Shown here: in pieces, positions 21,979 through 34,962 of the stretch
Layout of the letters: each line of letters begins with the position of its first letter
Position numbering within the stretch: position 1 is the stretch's first letter
Assembly: GCF_963675165.1 (NCBI RefSeq)
Contig: NC_087380.1
Location: 1,231,803-1,295,802 of the forward strand
Length of the DNA: 64,000 bases
From: Halichondria panicea
Lineage: Eukaryota > Porifera > Demospongiae > Suberitida > Halichondriidae
Direction: 5' to 3'
Program-made: the position numbers and the translations under genes
Notes under the pieces: generated by a model
Told to the model about the DNA's origin: nothing
The model's input: only the letters and a program-made list of their open reading frames with translations
Databases searched by the model: none

Positions 21979-24900
21979 TTAACTTGAACTACTTGAACCA
22001 CTTCTACTGGATGAAGAACGTGAACGTGAACTTGAACTGCTTGAACTACTGGATGAAGAACTTGAGCTTGAACTACTTGAACTTCTTGTACTGGTGGACT
22101 CTGAACTCTCGTCATTCTGATCTCTGTTCCTCGTACCACCACCCTTCTTTGTCTTCTTGCCCCTGCTCCTTGACTTTGAACCTCTGCTACGAGGGGTGGC
22201 CTCATCTGTAGAAATACACACACTCAATTATACACAGACCTATAAACGACAGGCTACAACACTCACCCTGGACACATTGGTAGCTACCAGGAGTGTTGAC
22301 ACATTGCCTCTGTGAGCCACATATAGTTGGGTAGGCAACACATTCATTTTTGTCTGTTGTGGGAAACATTCAGTAACTTGTATGCTATAATTATATTGGT
22401 GGGTCTTTACCTTCACACTCAAATCTCGAGCTCCCTCTTTTGAACCCTCTGTTACATCGACACAAGTAAGTACCCAGAGTGTTGAGACAGGTAGAGTCAT
22501 CACCACACTCGTCCGTCCCAGCTGTACACTCGTCGATATCTGTGTGTGTGCGTGTGTCTACATTATAGCAGAAACATAGAAGCTATAGAAAAGAATTCCT
22601 AGAAAGCATATAAGGTCCTCTTAATATCGCTGATTGCACATAATTATGTACTTTGTGAATAATAGGGCACAGCTATATATAATAGACGTATAGGATTGAT
22701 ATAGTATAGTCGGACATACCAGGACATGTTTGTCCGTCTCCCGAGAAACCATCGTTGCAGATACAGGTGGTACCAAAGGGCCCGTTTTGACAAGAGGCCC
22801 GGTCACCGCAGTCACTGTCCACCATACACTCTCCAGGGGAGGATGTGGGGACGGGAGTTGTAGGGGCGGAGGTTGTGGGGGCGGAGGTGGTGGGAGGTTC
22901 TAGAACATGGGGAAATAAAATAATCACAACAGATATCTATACGACAATGACAAGGAAGGAGATGCAACAGTATGCATGATAGTGACAGTAAATGGTTGGT
23001 CTTACCTTCACAGATTCTTCCATCTCCAATTAACCCAGGGAGACAAGAGCAGGTGAAACTGCCAGGTAGGTTGCTACATTCGGCAGTAGAGGAGCAATCG
23101 TTCAGTATATCCAATAAGCACTCGTTAATGTCTAGAAAACAAGATGCAGTGTGTTAGTATGCAGGCATGCGTGTGTTGTAGTTAATGCAGACATGTGTGT
23201 TAGTTAATGCAGACACGTGTTAGTCAATGCAGACATATGTTAGTTAATGCAGACACGTGTTAGTCAATGCAGACATGTGTGTTAGTTAATGCAGACACGT
23301 GTTAGTTAATGCAGACAGATGCAGGTTACACCATTTCTCACCATTACAGCCAAATCCGTCAAAGCTGGAAATGTACCCGTCTGGACACATACAAATGAAG
23401 CTCCCGATGTTATTAACACACGTGGCAATTGTGGTACAGAGATTAAGAGATGGATCCAGGCACTCATTGCGATCTGTCAGAGAGGCAGCATTAAATTATG
23501 CATGGTTATAGCGAGCTCTGTATTAGTGATTGTATGAGACGCTTACCATCACAGACCATTCCATCTCCAGTGAACCCAGGAGGACAAGAACAGGTGAAGC
23601 TACCCTCTGTGTTGACACATATCGCAATGGAGGCACATGGACTTTGTGCACACTCATTCGTATCTGCAGAAAAAAGCATGCACCGTATATCTTCTAATTT
23701 ATCGGACAGCAAAAAATAATTATTTTGGAAATTGTCCGGGTATAATTGGAACAGAGCATGCGAAGTGTCCGGAATAATTAGAACAAGCAAGCAGCTGCAT
23801 GCGAGCTAGCTAAGTTTAATAGAACAAGGTACGACTGAATAGTTGCACTAACTATCTAAAACTAGCTACTCAAAGCTATCTAACTGCAGCACTCCAAGTC
23901 TTACTTGCCGTCTATGAATGGTAACTCAACTTTTCAAGGTATTGTCCGGATATTTAGAACAAATGTAATATTAAAGTACTGGAGTGTCCGTTGTATTAGA
24001 ACAACGAAAATTGCCCAAAAGAGTGTCCGGGTAATTAGAAGTGTCCGATAAATTAGAAGATATACGGTATGTATATATATAATTATATATATATATAATT
24101 ATATACGTTCAGTTGTTGTGCACTATACATACAGTGTGCACAGAATGCATGTATAAAATTATAGGTACTCAGTATATATATATAAGGAGTCTCACCTTGA
24201 CACACGCTGCCTTCCATAGCAAAGCCATTTGTGCAGGTACAGATAAAAGATCCAGGTGTGTTAGTACACTCAGAGTTCTCAGGGCAGTTGTTGAGAATAT
24301 CTATGAGACACTCATCCACATCTGCAGAAAGAGTATAATTATTATGTATATAGGTTGTGTATTCACACAAGTGTGTGTACTTGTGCGTGTGTTCATGTAC
24401 CATCATGCAGCTGGTTATTCGTGATACTAAGGAGTCGACTCACCTACACACAAGTTGCCTTGCATAATAAAACCAGTTGTACAGGTACAGGTAAAAGATC
24501 CAGGTATGTTATTACACTCAGAGTTGTCAGGGCAGTTGTTGAGAATGTCTAGGGCACACTCGTCTAAATCTGTAGTGAGGGGCAACACAAATAACACATG
24601 AGGAAACAGAAATTGGAAATACTATACCCCCTCAACTGGCTTTTAAAATGAACTTTTTGAGTAGCTATATAGAATAAATAACACTGCTATTATATGATTT
24701 GACTGGAAGAAAATTTAATTTATCTTCTATAGTTTGTTTCTCACCCTGACAGTCAACTGTGGGTTCACCAACAAAGCCGGGGGGACAAGAGCAGTCAAAG
24801 CCTCCTGGTGAGTTGATACACATGGCGTTGGAGGCACAGTTGTTGAGGCTTGGATCAGCACACTCATTACGGTCTGCAGTGATGCAAGAGGAGAAGGGGC

Positions 24901-27715
24901 ATCACAGCAAGAAATAATGAATATTCAATTTTTAAATTATAGCTAGATCAGTGAACATAATTTTTATACAGAAAGCATATAATTATACTAATTATGTCAC
25001 GAGGCTGCAATTATGTATATATATAAAGACCCACCTGTGCAAGTTGGTGCACTGCCACTCCATGTTCCGTCTGATTGACAAGTCCTGGTTATACTTCCAT
25101 CGGGGAAGTATCCACTGTTGCAGACGTAGGTGGCTACTGTGTTCTCTGGCCGGCTATCTGTGGATCCAAGACTGTAAATGATGCTGCCCAGATCGGGAAG
25201 AGGTAAATCAATGCAGGGATTATCTGAAGGGTGGAAAATGTACAGAGCATAAAAGTGTTATACCTTGCTTGCATCCAATAGTCAATGACACAGTTGATGC
25301 AATTTTACTGAAAACATGAAACAATCCTTGAGCGTTCAAAACACTTATTATAACAGGTATAGCTAGAGATTTATTTTATACATGTTACTTATATTTACCA
25401 TCATCTAGTATAGTGATGTTGACGCTGGTTTGTGGAAAGATAACATTGATTGGATTTTCACTGTCCGGAAATATGTTGAACATGAACATTTCGACATCTT
25501 CTTGTATTATATTATCGATAATATTCACAGGGAAGCACATCTCCACAGTGGTATCAAATAAAGAGAAATCATTCGAAGAGAAGGTAGTGAAATAGTCAAC
25601 AAACTCTGGGCAAAAAAAAACACAAATAAATTGCTGAAGGAGAGAAAACACATAACACAGAATTCAGAAGGTCTGTATATATAGTATTATTAAACTTTAA
25701 TGTATATATATATAGCATGATAATAATATGATCTTTGTTTCACATGTTATATGTAAAATACTGTAGTACCTACCTATTGCTGATCCAGGGGTAGTTCCGA
25801 CTTGCCCAAAAATGGCTAGATCTCCTAACGAAGTGAGACCAGGAGGGCTCGAGATGACCAGACATACATCAACTGGCCCCTCCCCTTCCGTTACAGTGTA
25901 CGAGGACTGGTTGAAGGAAATGGTGATTACTGTAGCAACAAAGGTTATATGTTGTAGTTAATATAGGACCCAACTTTTGCTACCACATTGAATGGCTGCA
26001 CTATAGAAGGTAGTCTGCTAGCACAACTTCAAATAAATAACCTGGCTGTATTATAAAGAGTGGCCTGCTTATGATAGGGTATATATACATATACATGCAT
26101 TGCATGACACTCACTGCATGTACATACCGGCTAAAATTGAATTACTTGTATTTCCATTAGCCGAACAATTCCAAAACATGCATACAATCAACGCCCCTCT
26201 AAGGTTTTCTCATTGTACCTTCATCGTCCAGGATGTTGACGATGGTGCTGGTGTTGGTGCCGGGCAGCAGTCCTTGCTGGGTCTCGTTGATGGACAGCAA
26301 AAGGACAAAATTTTCTGCAGATTCTAACACTTGATCATCGATTAGTTGGAATGAGTATGGTAGCATCTCGTCCTCAGGTTGAAACACTAACTCGGTGAGC
26401 GTTGGAGCGTTGAAGTCCTCTCCTGTAAGTATGGTACATGGTGCCAATAATTAATTGTGTGTAAACATTAGGTACAAGCCAAAGGAAGTTATAATAGTAT
26501 TAATAGGGAGACAGTCGCACTTATGAACATGTGCAGTACTATATCATGCATGGCATGGGTAGAGCTCAAATATAATTATGAGTATACTGGTAAGCAAAGG
26601 AAGCTCTACAAAATGAAATCATCATTACGGATGTATACTCACCTCTTGTAGCTGGATTGGGGACAACCTCTACTAGTATTTTCAGCACCTGCTCAGATAC
26701 TACATCGTTCTCCTTGGCGATAAACACGAGGTCATCAACCGTGGCATCTTGTTCCATTATATTGTACTCTCGCTCAACAAATGTCAGGGAAATGGCTAAA
26801 CAGTGAGGAGAGAGAAAATCATAAAAGTCATAATTATACACAATAGCTGTACAACTTCAACATAATTATCGATGTGTGTAATTCTTATGCACAATTCACA
26901 AAATGTCACAACACAGAAGCCATTCAAATCTTTGGTGGTTTATTGCAGCCTCGTGTTTCCTCTTGCATGCAAGATCATTGTACTAATTAGGAAGAGTAGT
27001 TTTGTTATACAAGTATATATAGGAATATAGATGGAGATAAAGCAGATCTCTATAATATAGCAAACAATTCTTACGATCATTGTCTCCAATGGTGATGAGT
27101 GCCAACCCATTTCTGTCTAACAACGCAGTCTCGTTGTTGGTAGGGTCCAGTTCTATCAGGAGAAAGAAGCCTTCGTTAAGCTCATTGATCAGGTCGTCAA
27201 CAAGGTTAATGTCAACTTGGAACTCTTGCTGGGCACTACTCGGAGGAAATACAAACTCAAGATCTTGAGGTTTCACAAAATCTTCTCTCCCACTCTCGAC
27301 TACAGCAAAACGATAATAATAATTGTACAACAGTGCTGCATGGAACGCTATATATAATTATAATGGCCTACATTAATATAACCATGCACACTCACACTCT
27401 GCAGGGTCTGGAAGGTCAGCGAATGTCATTGAAGTTGGTAATGTGCCAGTGAACTCATCATATCTCAGTGCTCTAACAGTCACTCTTAACGGTGAAGTGT
27501 TGGTTCCAATTTTTGACAAGGAGATGGTCCCAGCTGCGTCCTCCGTGATTTTTCTGTCCTCCTCTGCAAAGCCGACAGTCAGCACCTGACCTAAATACAC
27601 ACAGAGATGAAAAGAAGTGATTGTGCTATAATTATACTGCTATAAGTTGCGTTATACCTTTGCAGCATTGAAGTAGAAGCAAGGAGAGTGCAACGAAGCA
27701 CAGTGAAGTTCTCAT
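21979..27715 (-). CDS. P6: secreted triple Calx-beta, sushi and multi-EGF protein, the fullest member
   Basis: Eighteen exons sum to 2766 nt (921 aa): 27658-27715, 27396-27590, 27075-27299, 26643-26795, 26219-26422, 25774-25929, 25399-25605, 25035-25223, 24745-24873, 24444-24569, 24196-24321, 23547-23663, 23342-23473, 23006-23131, 22720-22899, 22411-22539, 22267-22353 and 21979-22205. Domains in order: signal peptide (MRTSLCFVALSLLLLQCC), three Calx-beta domains (two exons each), one sushi/CCP (CIDLPLP to GSAPTCT), six EGFs with DxxEC calcium-binding starts, a Pro/Thr linker (PTTSAPTTSAPTT) leading into an EGF-like module, another EGF, a short Cys module, and a Lys/Arg-rich then poly-Ser tail. 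Every internal exon is phase 1-1 and one module long. No lesions seen. Its N-terminal Calx-beta pair is the most divergent in the array, so it may be the founder. It is likely extracellular. Confidence 0.85.
23175..23325. repeat. Minisatellite of 18-20 bp units in P6 intron
   Basis: About seven imperfect copies of GTTAGTTAATGCAGACACGT, alternating GTTAGT(T/C)AATGCAGACA with CGTGT or TGTGT. Confidence 0.9.
23682..24069. mobile_element. 388-bp TIR element with internal GTGTCCGG repeats, in P6 intron
   Basis: The ends ACCGTATATCTTCTAATTTA and TAAATTAGAAGATATACGGT are inverted repeats. Inside, TGTCCGG-TAATTAGAA-like motifs recur several times in both arms. No ORF. P4 lacks the EGF exon next to it and the element. 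Confidence 0.82.
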
Positions 27716-28254
27716 GATGTATGAAATCTATGGACCTGAACAAATGCACCATTAGCTTTATAGATATAGCTATAAGACTATACTCAGCCATACCTTTATC
27801 CTGACTGTAACCTGGTCTACACACATGCTTTAGAGCCAGCTAGCCATTCTGGCTTTAAATACGCAATGCACTGTTATACAGCTTCAGGATGTGATGACTC
27901 ATTTGGCAGAGCTTATCATCTTCCTCCCAATGACCACAACATTCTTTAGAGGGGTTGCAATAGGAACATGAGGTGCACCATTATAGAAATTGATTTCAAC
28001 AATATACCTTATAGAAGTGAACATGCTTTGGTAGCCAATTAATTTTCATGTTGTTCTTTCATTTGATACCCTCCCCCCCTCCCCCGCATGCATACTTTTG
28101 GCTATCACGTTTATACATACAGTGCATCATCAGATAATAATAAATTGCAGAGTATAGCAGCTAATATAGAGGAAACACAAATACAGTAAATTGTGACAAT
28201 GATACAAAATTCACGAGATGGCTAATGAATTGAGGAATTGTACGTACAACAATC
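27716..28254. other. Spacer between P6 start and membralin 3' end
   Basis: Non-coding. It should contain the P6 promoter; I do not see the TATATAAAG block of P1, P3 and P5. A C-rich tract (CCCTCCCCCCCTCCCCC) lies at about 28070. Confidence 0.5.
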
Positions 28255-31200
28255 TCATTGATCTATATACGGTGAATTAAGGTCCTCTTCGACACTAGTT
28301 CTCTCAAAACGACTCAATCTTGCAGCTCGAATATTCTCCCTCGTAAAAGCTTCCTGTCGTAATGTCGATTGAGACGGCAATAGATCGTCCCCTGGGTCTT
28401 GACAGTTTGTTAAATCGTTGGCATGTCTTCTTGCGGGTACAGTTATAGAGCTCCCACTAACGAACTCCGACGGTCCCCTCGGATCCACCTCTTCCGCTAA
28501 AGTAGCCTCGTCCACAACTGCGGACACATTCCTTCTTCGTAGCGTGCCCTCCTCAGTGCGAGCAGTTGCTTGGCTAGTCGGTAGGCGAGTAGCCGAATCA
28601 TCCCGTACGTTAGTGTTCTCCTGGGGTATAATTGGAGGCTCTGGTTGATTAGCCCCGTCTTGAGGTGGGGGTGGTGGATTGCCTGGGGCATTTCCAACGA
28701 TATGTTGTACCTCAACGTTGGGCTGCTGGCCTCTAAATCGCACGTTGAACCTCATAACTTGCTGAGCCGGTATCAGCTCCGGCTGTAAACCTAAGAAATG
28801 AGGGAGGACAACGGGAGCGTGGGGGAGCCGAACATTTATTTGATGTCCTCTCCTTTGCCGATTCATGGGGAGCTCGAAATGATTGATGAAGAATAGCATC
28901 GCATGCTACATGCATGTGTGTGTGTGGGGGGTGGAAAAACACATTTTTTTTAGCACTTACACATTATAACCTAAAGGATTGAGTTCCTAAGGAGGGACCA
29001 CACCAAAAACCACACACAGGTCTGATGAAAGGCTGTGATGCTTGGAGATTGGACTCAGTTAATGGGGCATCTACCACTCCCAAACCACACCAACACTTAA
29101 AACAAACACTTAAAAAAGGTGTCACCCAATTTAGGCAAGTGCTAAAGGTCATTTAGTAATCACACCATTTGAATAGGTGCTTTGTAAGACAGCAGATGGG
29201 GTCTGACATGCCGTGCACGAACCACTACAAGTGCTAGTGTATTTGGCCAGCCTGGATGTTATCACGTAACCACAACGACATCAATGCACTAGTGATTCGT
29301 GCACGCATGTCGGGCCTCCTCTGGTAAGACAGATACTGGCTAGAGGATACACCCAGGAAGTAACAGTTAGCTCATACAGCCCACACAATGTAGATACCTA
29401 TTGCATGCCTAAATGATGATTATTAACTAACACACGTACGTACAAAATGGATTTGGGTAATCGGGTAATCACTAGCAAATAAGGGCAAAAACGTGCAGAG
29501 GTAACCTTACAAAACTTGTCCTATGCACTTTCTAGTAACTACAGCTCATATATTTCGTATTCCATTATGCAACAAATAAAAGCCGTACTCTTCCCCCTAC
29601 CACCCACCCACACACACCAGTAGCTCACCTGAGTCATGAGCCAGTGGAACAGGAACGGGAGGAACCAAAATTGACCGTTGAACCGGACAAAGTACGCATA
29701 CGGCAGAAAGTGATATAGAAAGAAAAACCTACACAGGAGAGTGTGTCACACGTATGGTTAGGTATACACGTAGTCTGAATGCCTCAGTGTTGATGCTTAT
29801 AAAATAGGGCTATGTTGACTAGAAAACAAATAAAATATGCAGGCATAAAGGGAAATTCCCCACCGCCCACTCACCAGGGAAAATACATCTTGGAGGTGTC
29901 TTGACGACAGTAGATTGAGTAGAACTGGTCCACCTCCCACACCGTGGCAACCATGAGCACTGAGAACATACTGTCATCACTCAGGGCCTCACTCATGACT
30001 ATGATGAGACCTGGGGGAGGAGACAAAGAACAAGAGAGTGGGTGGAGGAAACTAAGAACAAAAGGAAGCGTTTGCATACGTGTAGTACACATAAAGGACA
30101 TGGCGGCAAATTGGGTACTCAATTTTCAATTAGTTTCACAAATTAGTGACCAAGTTGAACAATTATCTACGTATGCCTGCCCATCCTTCAAACTAATATG
30201 CTCAACAAAAAGACTGTTGGCAGCTTTTTAGGACAATTAAAGAAGCTGCGTGGGCGGTGGTGTCATAATCAATCCTCCCTTGTTGCCGAGGTGCCAAATC
30301 TTGACTGAACTCTATGACAAGGAGACACACTACATTATACCACAGTGAATGGCCAGTGGGAGAGAGGGGGAGAGTGCCAAATGCATCCAGCCAGGGGTGT
30401 GTTTAGTCTGGCAGTGATGCACTGTATATAACTACACTATCAACAAATTGTATGAACTATATTGGCTCTGTTGTTGGCCTCAAGGTTGAACACTAACTTC
30501 CAACAATAATACGTTTATTACAGGGCAAGTTAGTGGAACTGTTGGTGCAATTTATACTCTAGCAGCCTAGCCTTGTCCTCTGGCTGACTATAGCACACTA
30601 CTGACATGTACGTGCATGTAGGGGAGGGGGGGGGGGAAGGGAAGTTTGATGATTCTGTGTGCCCAACGACGTACCTATTGCAGCGTAGGTGACAATGAGG
30701 AAAGGGATCTGAGCTCCGGTCTGAACTGGCATGGGGATCCCTTGGTTGAGCAGGTTACGGAAATGTGCTATAAAAAGGAGAGGGGTGTTAGAAATATGAG
30801 TATTTCATGCATGATGTACTATTGTACGACTACCGTATAGAGGGGAATTTTCGTGGGGTAAAATATTCGTGGTTTTCGTGGTTGAAGGTCTGAACAAATA
30901 TTTTACCCACGAATGAAGCGACCTTGCTTACCTTTACCTGCAGTGCAAGCTCCAACAACGAAAATATTATCCACGAAATGTCTCAATATTGCTGAACCAC
31001 GAATATTTTGTCCCCCAAAAATTACCCGCTATACGGTACTAACTGCGTACATGTAGTGTTTCCATAGCGACTTACTGAGGAACTTGAAGACATGGTAGTG
31101 GACTTGTCTCAATAGGACAGAGGCTACCAGCGTCTGTAGTGGTAGTATAATATGGCTAGTGAAGTAATGTATAGTGGGTATGTTTCGAGGGTATATACTT

Positions 31201-34200
31201 TCGCGGAATGACCGTTAGAAGTTTAAAAGTGGAAGCAACTTACAGGGCATCTGTTTACGTGCATAGCATAATAGACACTAGTTGATAAGATCTACATAGG
31301 AAGTACATGGGAAAAGTGCCTCAGAGCAGGTATACTAGATGGGACTTAGAATACCTGCTATTTACGCTCGGGATACCAAATCAGTGCCTTTGGGCTTCTA
31401 AATCCCATAGACACCTCCAAAACAGTGTCTAACTATTATTTAGTGTACTGCAATGTGGGTGTTCTCACACTCTGACTGAGTACAAGAGTTACTGACTCAC
31501 AAAGAACATGGCTGGTAGAACACCGGCAAGGTAGCGCCACTTGCCCATCCACTGAACCTTGTAGTAGTACTGACTACCAGTGAGCAGGTCCTTCACATAA
31601 CCCGAGCCTGTGTGTGGAGTTGGTCCTTACAGTGTGTGAGAGTCATGTGTGTGGTTGCTAAAGTTCTGGTCATTCAAATTAGAAGGAATTCTTTCACATG
31701 GAATGCTCAAATTTCAAATTTGAAACGGGCCAAAATTTCCCATTCTCTGATTAGGAACCAGCCTTTATAATAATACACAATCTGAAATACCTCTTTCAGA
31801 AAATCTTTAAATGATTGTGATTGGACCAACGTAACTAGAGTTATGTACACAATTAGTTACAGAGTCGGTGTTAAATGAAGCATATTATTTGAATGGCCAT
31901 AACTTTAGTTCCATTGGTCCAATCATAATTATTATACTAAGCACACACCCACCCCACACCCACACCCACACACCCATACGCACAGGCTGCCAATGGCTTA
32001 CCAACTTTCTCTGGCAACAGATTCTTGAAGCTTGATATAATCATCACTTCGTAACCGAGGAAGTACTTGGTGAGGACCTTACCAAACCGCCCCCCAAAAC
32101 AGTTAGTCTTGTCAGGATCTGGGGGGAGATCAATAATAATATGACCAGCTGTACATACATGTATCACATGAGATTGTGAGTTTGGAATTATTATGATATG
32201 TATGACCTAACAAAAAATTTTGACATCTCACGCTATCAATAATAATATTTTTAAATTGGACAATTTTATATATATGGCAGGTAGCTTGCACTACCGTATA
32301 GCGGGTATATTTCGAGGGTATAAATTTTCGCGGATGTGCCTTTAGAAAGGTTTTCGCGGATTTAATTTTCGTGGAATAGCGCCTTTTTTGCAGCATGCAT
32401 GCATGAAATATTAAATTCGCGGTTATAAATGTTCGCGGTTCATGCCTAATCCGCGAAAACCACGAACATTTATACCCTCGAAATATACTCTCTATACGGT
32501 ATAATTATATCCACAGTATATACAATGATGTACTAGTAAAGTCAGCAGCAGAGATATTAACTTACCAACATAGATCTTGACCACTGAGATGTTTAGCCTT
32601 GCTCTGGTGGCCGAGGTGAGGCTGAGGTAACCAGTCTCACGAGTGAACTCTAACAGAGAATAGTCCAGAGCCAGTAGCTTGAGTGCTAGAGGGAGAGGGG
32701 GGGTGGTATAGTTGCCTTATGTAAGAGCTCTTTCTCTAAGCGTTCAGAATACCATGAAATCATTACCAAAACTAAAGTTAGAGTTCATTGTACAGTCTAT
32801 TGGGGTTGCGTACTCTTCCTAACGAACCCTTGGTACAATACATGTACAGTGTATGTACACGTAGAAACAGTCTGAATACAATTCCTACCACAAGCTTAAA
32901 TACATGTACAGTTAACTAAGTTAATCACACTCACTGTAGAAGTCAATGAGCTCGTAGAGTGTCTTGTTCTCAGCCACGAGGGCAGCCAGTAGTTCTAGAT
33001 CATCCTGTGGCATGGTTGTCATGCCAACGCCACTCTCAGATGGCTGGCGGATATCAGTATCTGTCTCGAGATCATTTTTGTCGTCATTCTGACTTCCTAT
33101 AGATGCTGAGTCAGCAATATTGAGGCTACTAGCTTCATCAGTGCTTGCAGCTACCTCTCCATTATCATCATCAGTAGTAGTAGTAGTAGTACTTGAAATA
33201 TCTCCACTTGGACTTGCCGTATCTTCACCAATATTCAGGCTCAGTGGATCTCTACTACTGTCTTCACTGTCAGTTCCATTACTGTTCAAATCATCACCGC
33301 CGCCGCTGTCTAAATCTTCCTCCATTACACCAGAAGATCCCTCGTGAGTATTGTTGACCTTTTGCTCCAGCCACTCATCCTTGAGGTCCTTCCATCCCTC
33401 TTCAATCCTCTCCACCACTGCCTCACACACTGGCTGCACGTACAACAACTCCATTAGAGAATAATTGCAATAATTCGTCCATGCTCTGTTCTCTAAAACT
33501 TCAATTGCGTCCGAACCACCCTCCGTCTCGTTGCCATGACGATACGCATCTTGTTCCTTCTGTCTCATGATTATGAATTCTTGTAGTGCCCTGTTTCGTG
33601 CCTCCCACAAGTACGAATGATTCGAATACACCTCCACTTGAAGTATGACGTCAGCGGGAAATGGGCGCTGTGTTATGTCAGCGAGGCAATCAGTCGGGTG
33701 AATGATGTACGTGTTGTGGACGTAGCCCCAAACACACAGTGTGAGGAGTGCCTGTGTGTGTGGTGTGGGTGTGTGGGAGTGGGAGGGATTCAAATAATAA
33801 ATATATAATTATAGAGAAGCGTGGGAATGCGGCCTCGGTGATGGGCACAATGCATAGACCCGCAGACCCTCTCCCTTAGAACACTGGAACTATGAATCAT
33901 TATATCGTTGTGTACACTGTATGAATTACCTGCACTGTACATGTTATTAGTTAGCTAATTATAGAGAAACCAAAAATCAGTTGTGAAACCAACCTCAGGT
34001 ATGTAAGTGATTGCGTGGGTGTGAATACAATGCCAGCCAGTAGTAAAGGTCACCCTTACAGCTAGCTATGAATATAGGCATGTCCTCAATGGAAACACTC
34101 AAGAGAGGAGGTACGACAACATCACGTGCGTGGACTGTGGAATGTCAATTAACTTGCAAAGATGCTGATGGTGGGCGTGGCCGTCATCATGCAGACCACA

Positions 34201-34615
34201 CCCACACTACTTTTTGCTGCTGTCGATTAAAATTCCATTAAAATTCCATAGTCTACGCGCGCACGTGATGTTGTTGCACCTCCTCATTGGAAACACTACT
34301 GTTCCTGTTGTTTAGTAATGACTGTAATACACAAAAAGCATAGTTGAAAATTGAAAATTATTATTATTATATTTGTTTATCTGTATCCTAGTAAAGAGAG
34401 CATTCCGTTGCTGTTAGGGAGGGTGTACTTAGGACGGCCAGTGCTACGAATGTGGGGGAGGGAGGGGTGTGGTTTTAACTCACTGTAAATAAGATGAAGT
34501 ACTCAAAGGTCAAGCGGAGTAAGTGTGGGACCCAGTGGGAGTACACATCCAGAGAGTACACGTATATGAGGTGGAACACGGCCACTCTACGTTGGTTGAC
34601 ATCGTTGTCCATCAT
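28255..34615 (-). CDS. TMEM259: Membralin homologue (TMEM259), multi-pass ER membrane protein
   Basis: Ten exons sum to 2331 nt (776 aa): 34484-34615, 32935-33751, 32566-32685, 32002-32118, 31501-31607, 31076-31133, 30675-30767, 29875-30010, 29629-29728 and 28255-28905. The family signatures are clear: DPDKTNCFGGRFGKVLTKYF with FLGYE (vertebrate DPTRDQCFGDRF / FLGYD), VASVLLRQVHYHVFKFL, IMSEALSDD, VWEVDQFYSIYC, and FFFLYHFLPYAYFVRFNGQF followed by HAMLFFINHFELP (vertebrate FFYLYHF.FYAY.YRFNGQ / MIYFFHHYELP). Membralin is an ER membrane protein linked to ER-associated degradation in vertebrates. Exon 2 (817 nt) encodes an expanded Asp/Ser/Thr-rich loop between TM1 and the CFG segment. The last exon adds a low-complexity Pro-rich cytosolic tail. 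The start is the first of two adjacent ATGs. MITEs lie in two introns. It is divergent from the Nudix gene. Confidence 0.92.
29203..29312. repeat. Imperfect inverted repeat in membralin intron
   Basis: TGACATGCCGTGCACGAACC at the left and GATTCGTGCACGCATGTCGG at the right can pair, with CTAGTG/CACTAG inner matches. About 110 bp, probably a small MITE. Confidence 0.65.
30831..31038. mobile_element. 208-bp MITE, TACCGTA family, membralin intron
   Basis: Begins TACCGTATAGAGGGGAATTT and ends in the partly complementary AATTACCCGCTATACGGTA. Interior holds CGTGG/CCACG palindromes. Confidence 0.85.
31166..31240. mobile_element. Partial TACCGTA-family MITE
   Basis: GTATAGTGGGTATGTTTCGA and GGGTATATACTTTCGCGG match the left half of the element at 32292-32501. 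No right end found. Confidence 0.65.
32292..32501. mobile_element. 210-bp MITE, TACCGTA family, membralin intron
   Basis: TACCGTATAGCGGGTATATT at the left and AATATACTCTCTATACGGTA at the right. Interior GGTATAAATTTTCGCGGA has an inverted counterpart. Confidence 0.88.
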
Positions 34616-34962
34616 GGCTATGAGAACGATACGAGTACAAGGGCAGTAATAATAATAACAGTTCGCTTCAATACGTATCTCGATCTCGTGTGTGTGTGTG
34701 CGTGCGTGTGTGTGCGTGCGTGTGTGTGTGTGTGTGTGTGTGCGTGCGTGCGTGCGTGTGTGCGTGCGTGCGTGTGTGCGTGCGTGCGTGTGTGTGTGTG
34801 TGCGTGTGTGCGTGTGTGTGTCAAATTGGCCTAAATTGGAAGCTATTTATATGATAAATGGTACTCATTATATTCTTCTTACCACAATCCCTGGGGTGTG
34901 CTTCAGGTTGAGAGTGTGTAGTCCACAAGACACCGGTTTAGAAGAGCTTACAGTGTCTGGGT
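34616..34962. promoter_or_regulatory. Divergent promoter interval of membralin and the Nudix gene, with a GT/GC repeat
   Basis: A 130-bp run of GTGTGT and GTGCGTGC (about 34690-34820) fills the interval between two divergently transcribed genes. Reading frames through the repeat are artefacts. A shared bidirectional promoter is inferred from layout only. Confidence 0.5.

Noticed and set aside
1794-27715. Calling the array a sponge aggregation factor cluster
   Set aside because: The Calx-beta content is suggestive, but the proteins are much smaller, EGF-rich, and lack the long Calx-beta runs and other domains expected of aggregation factors.
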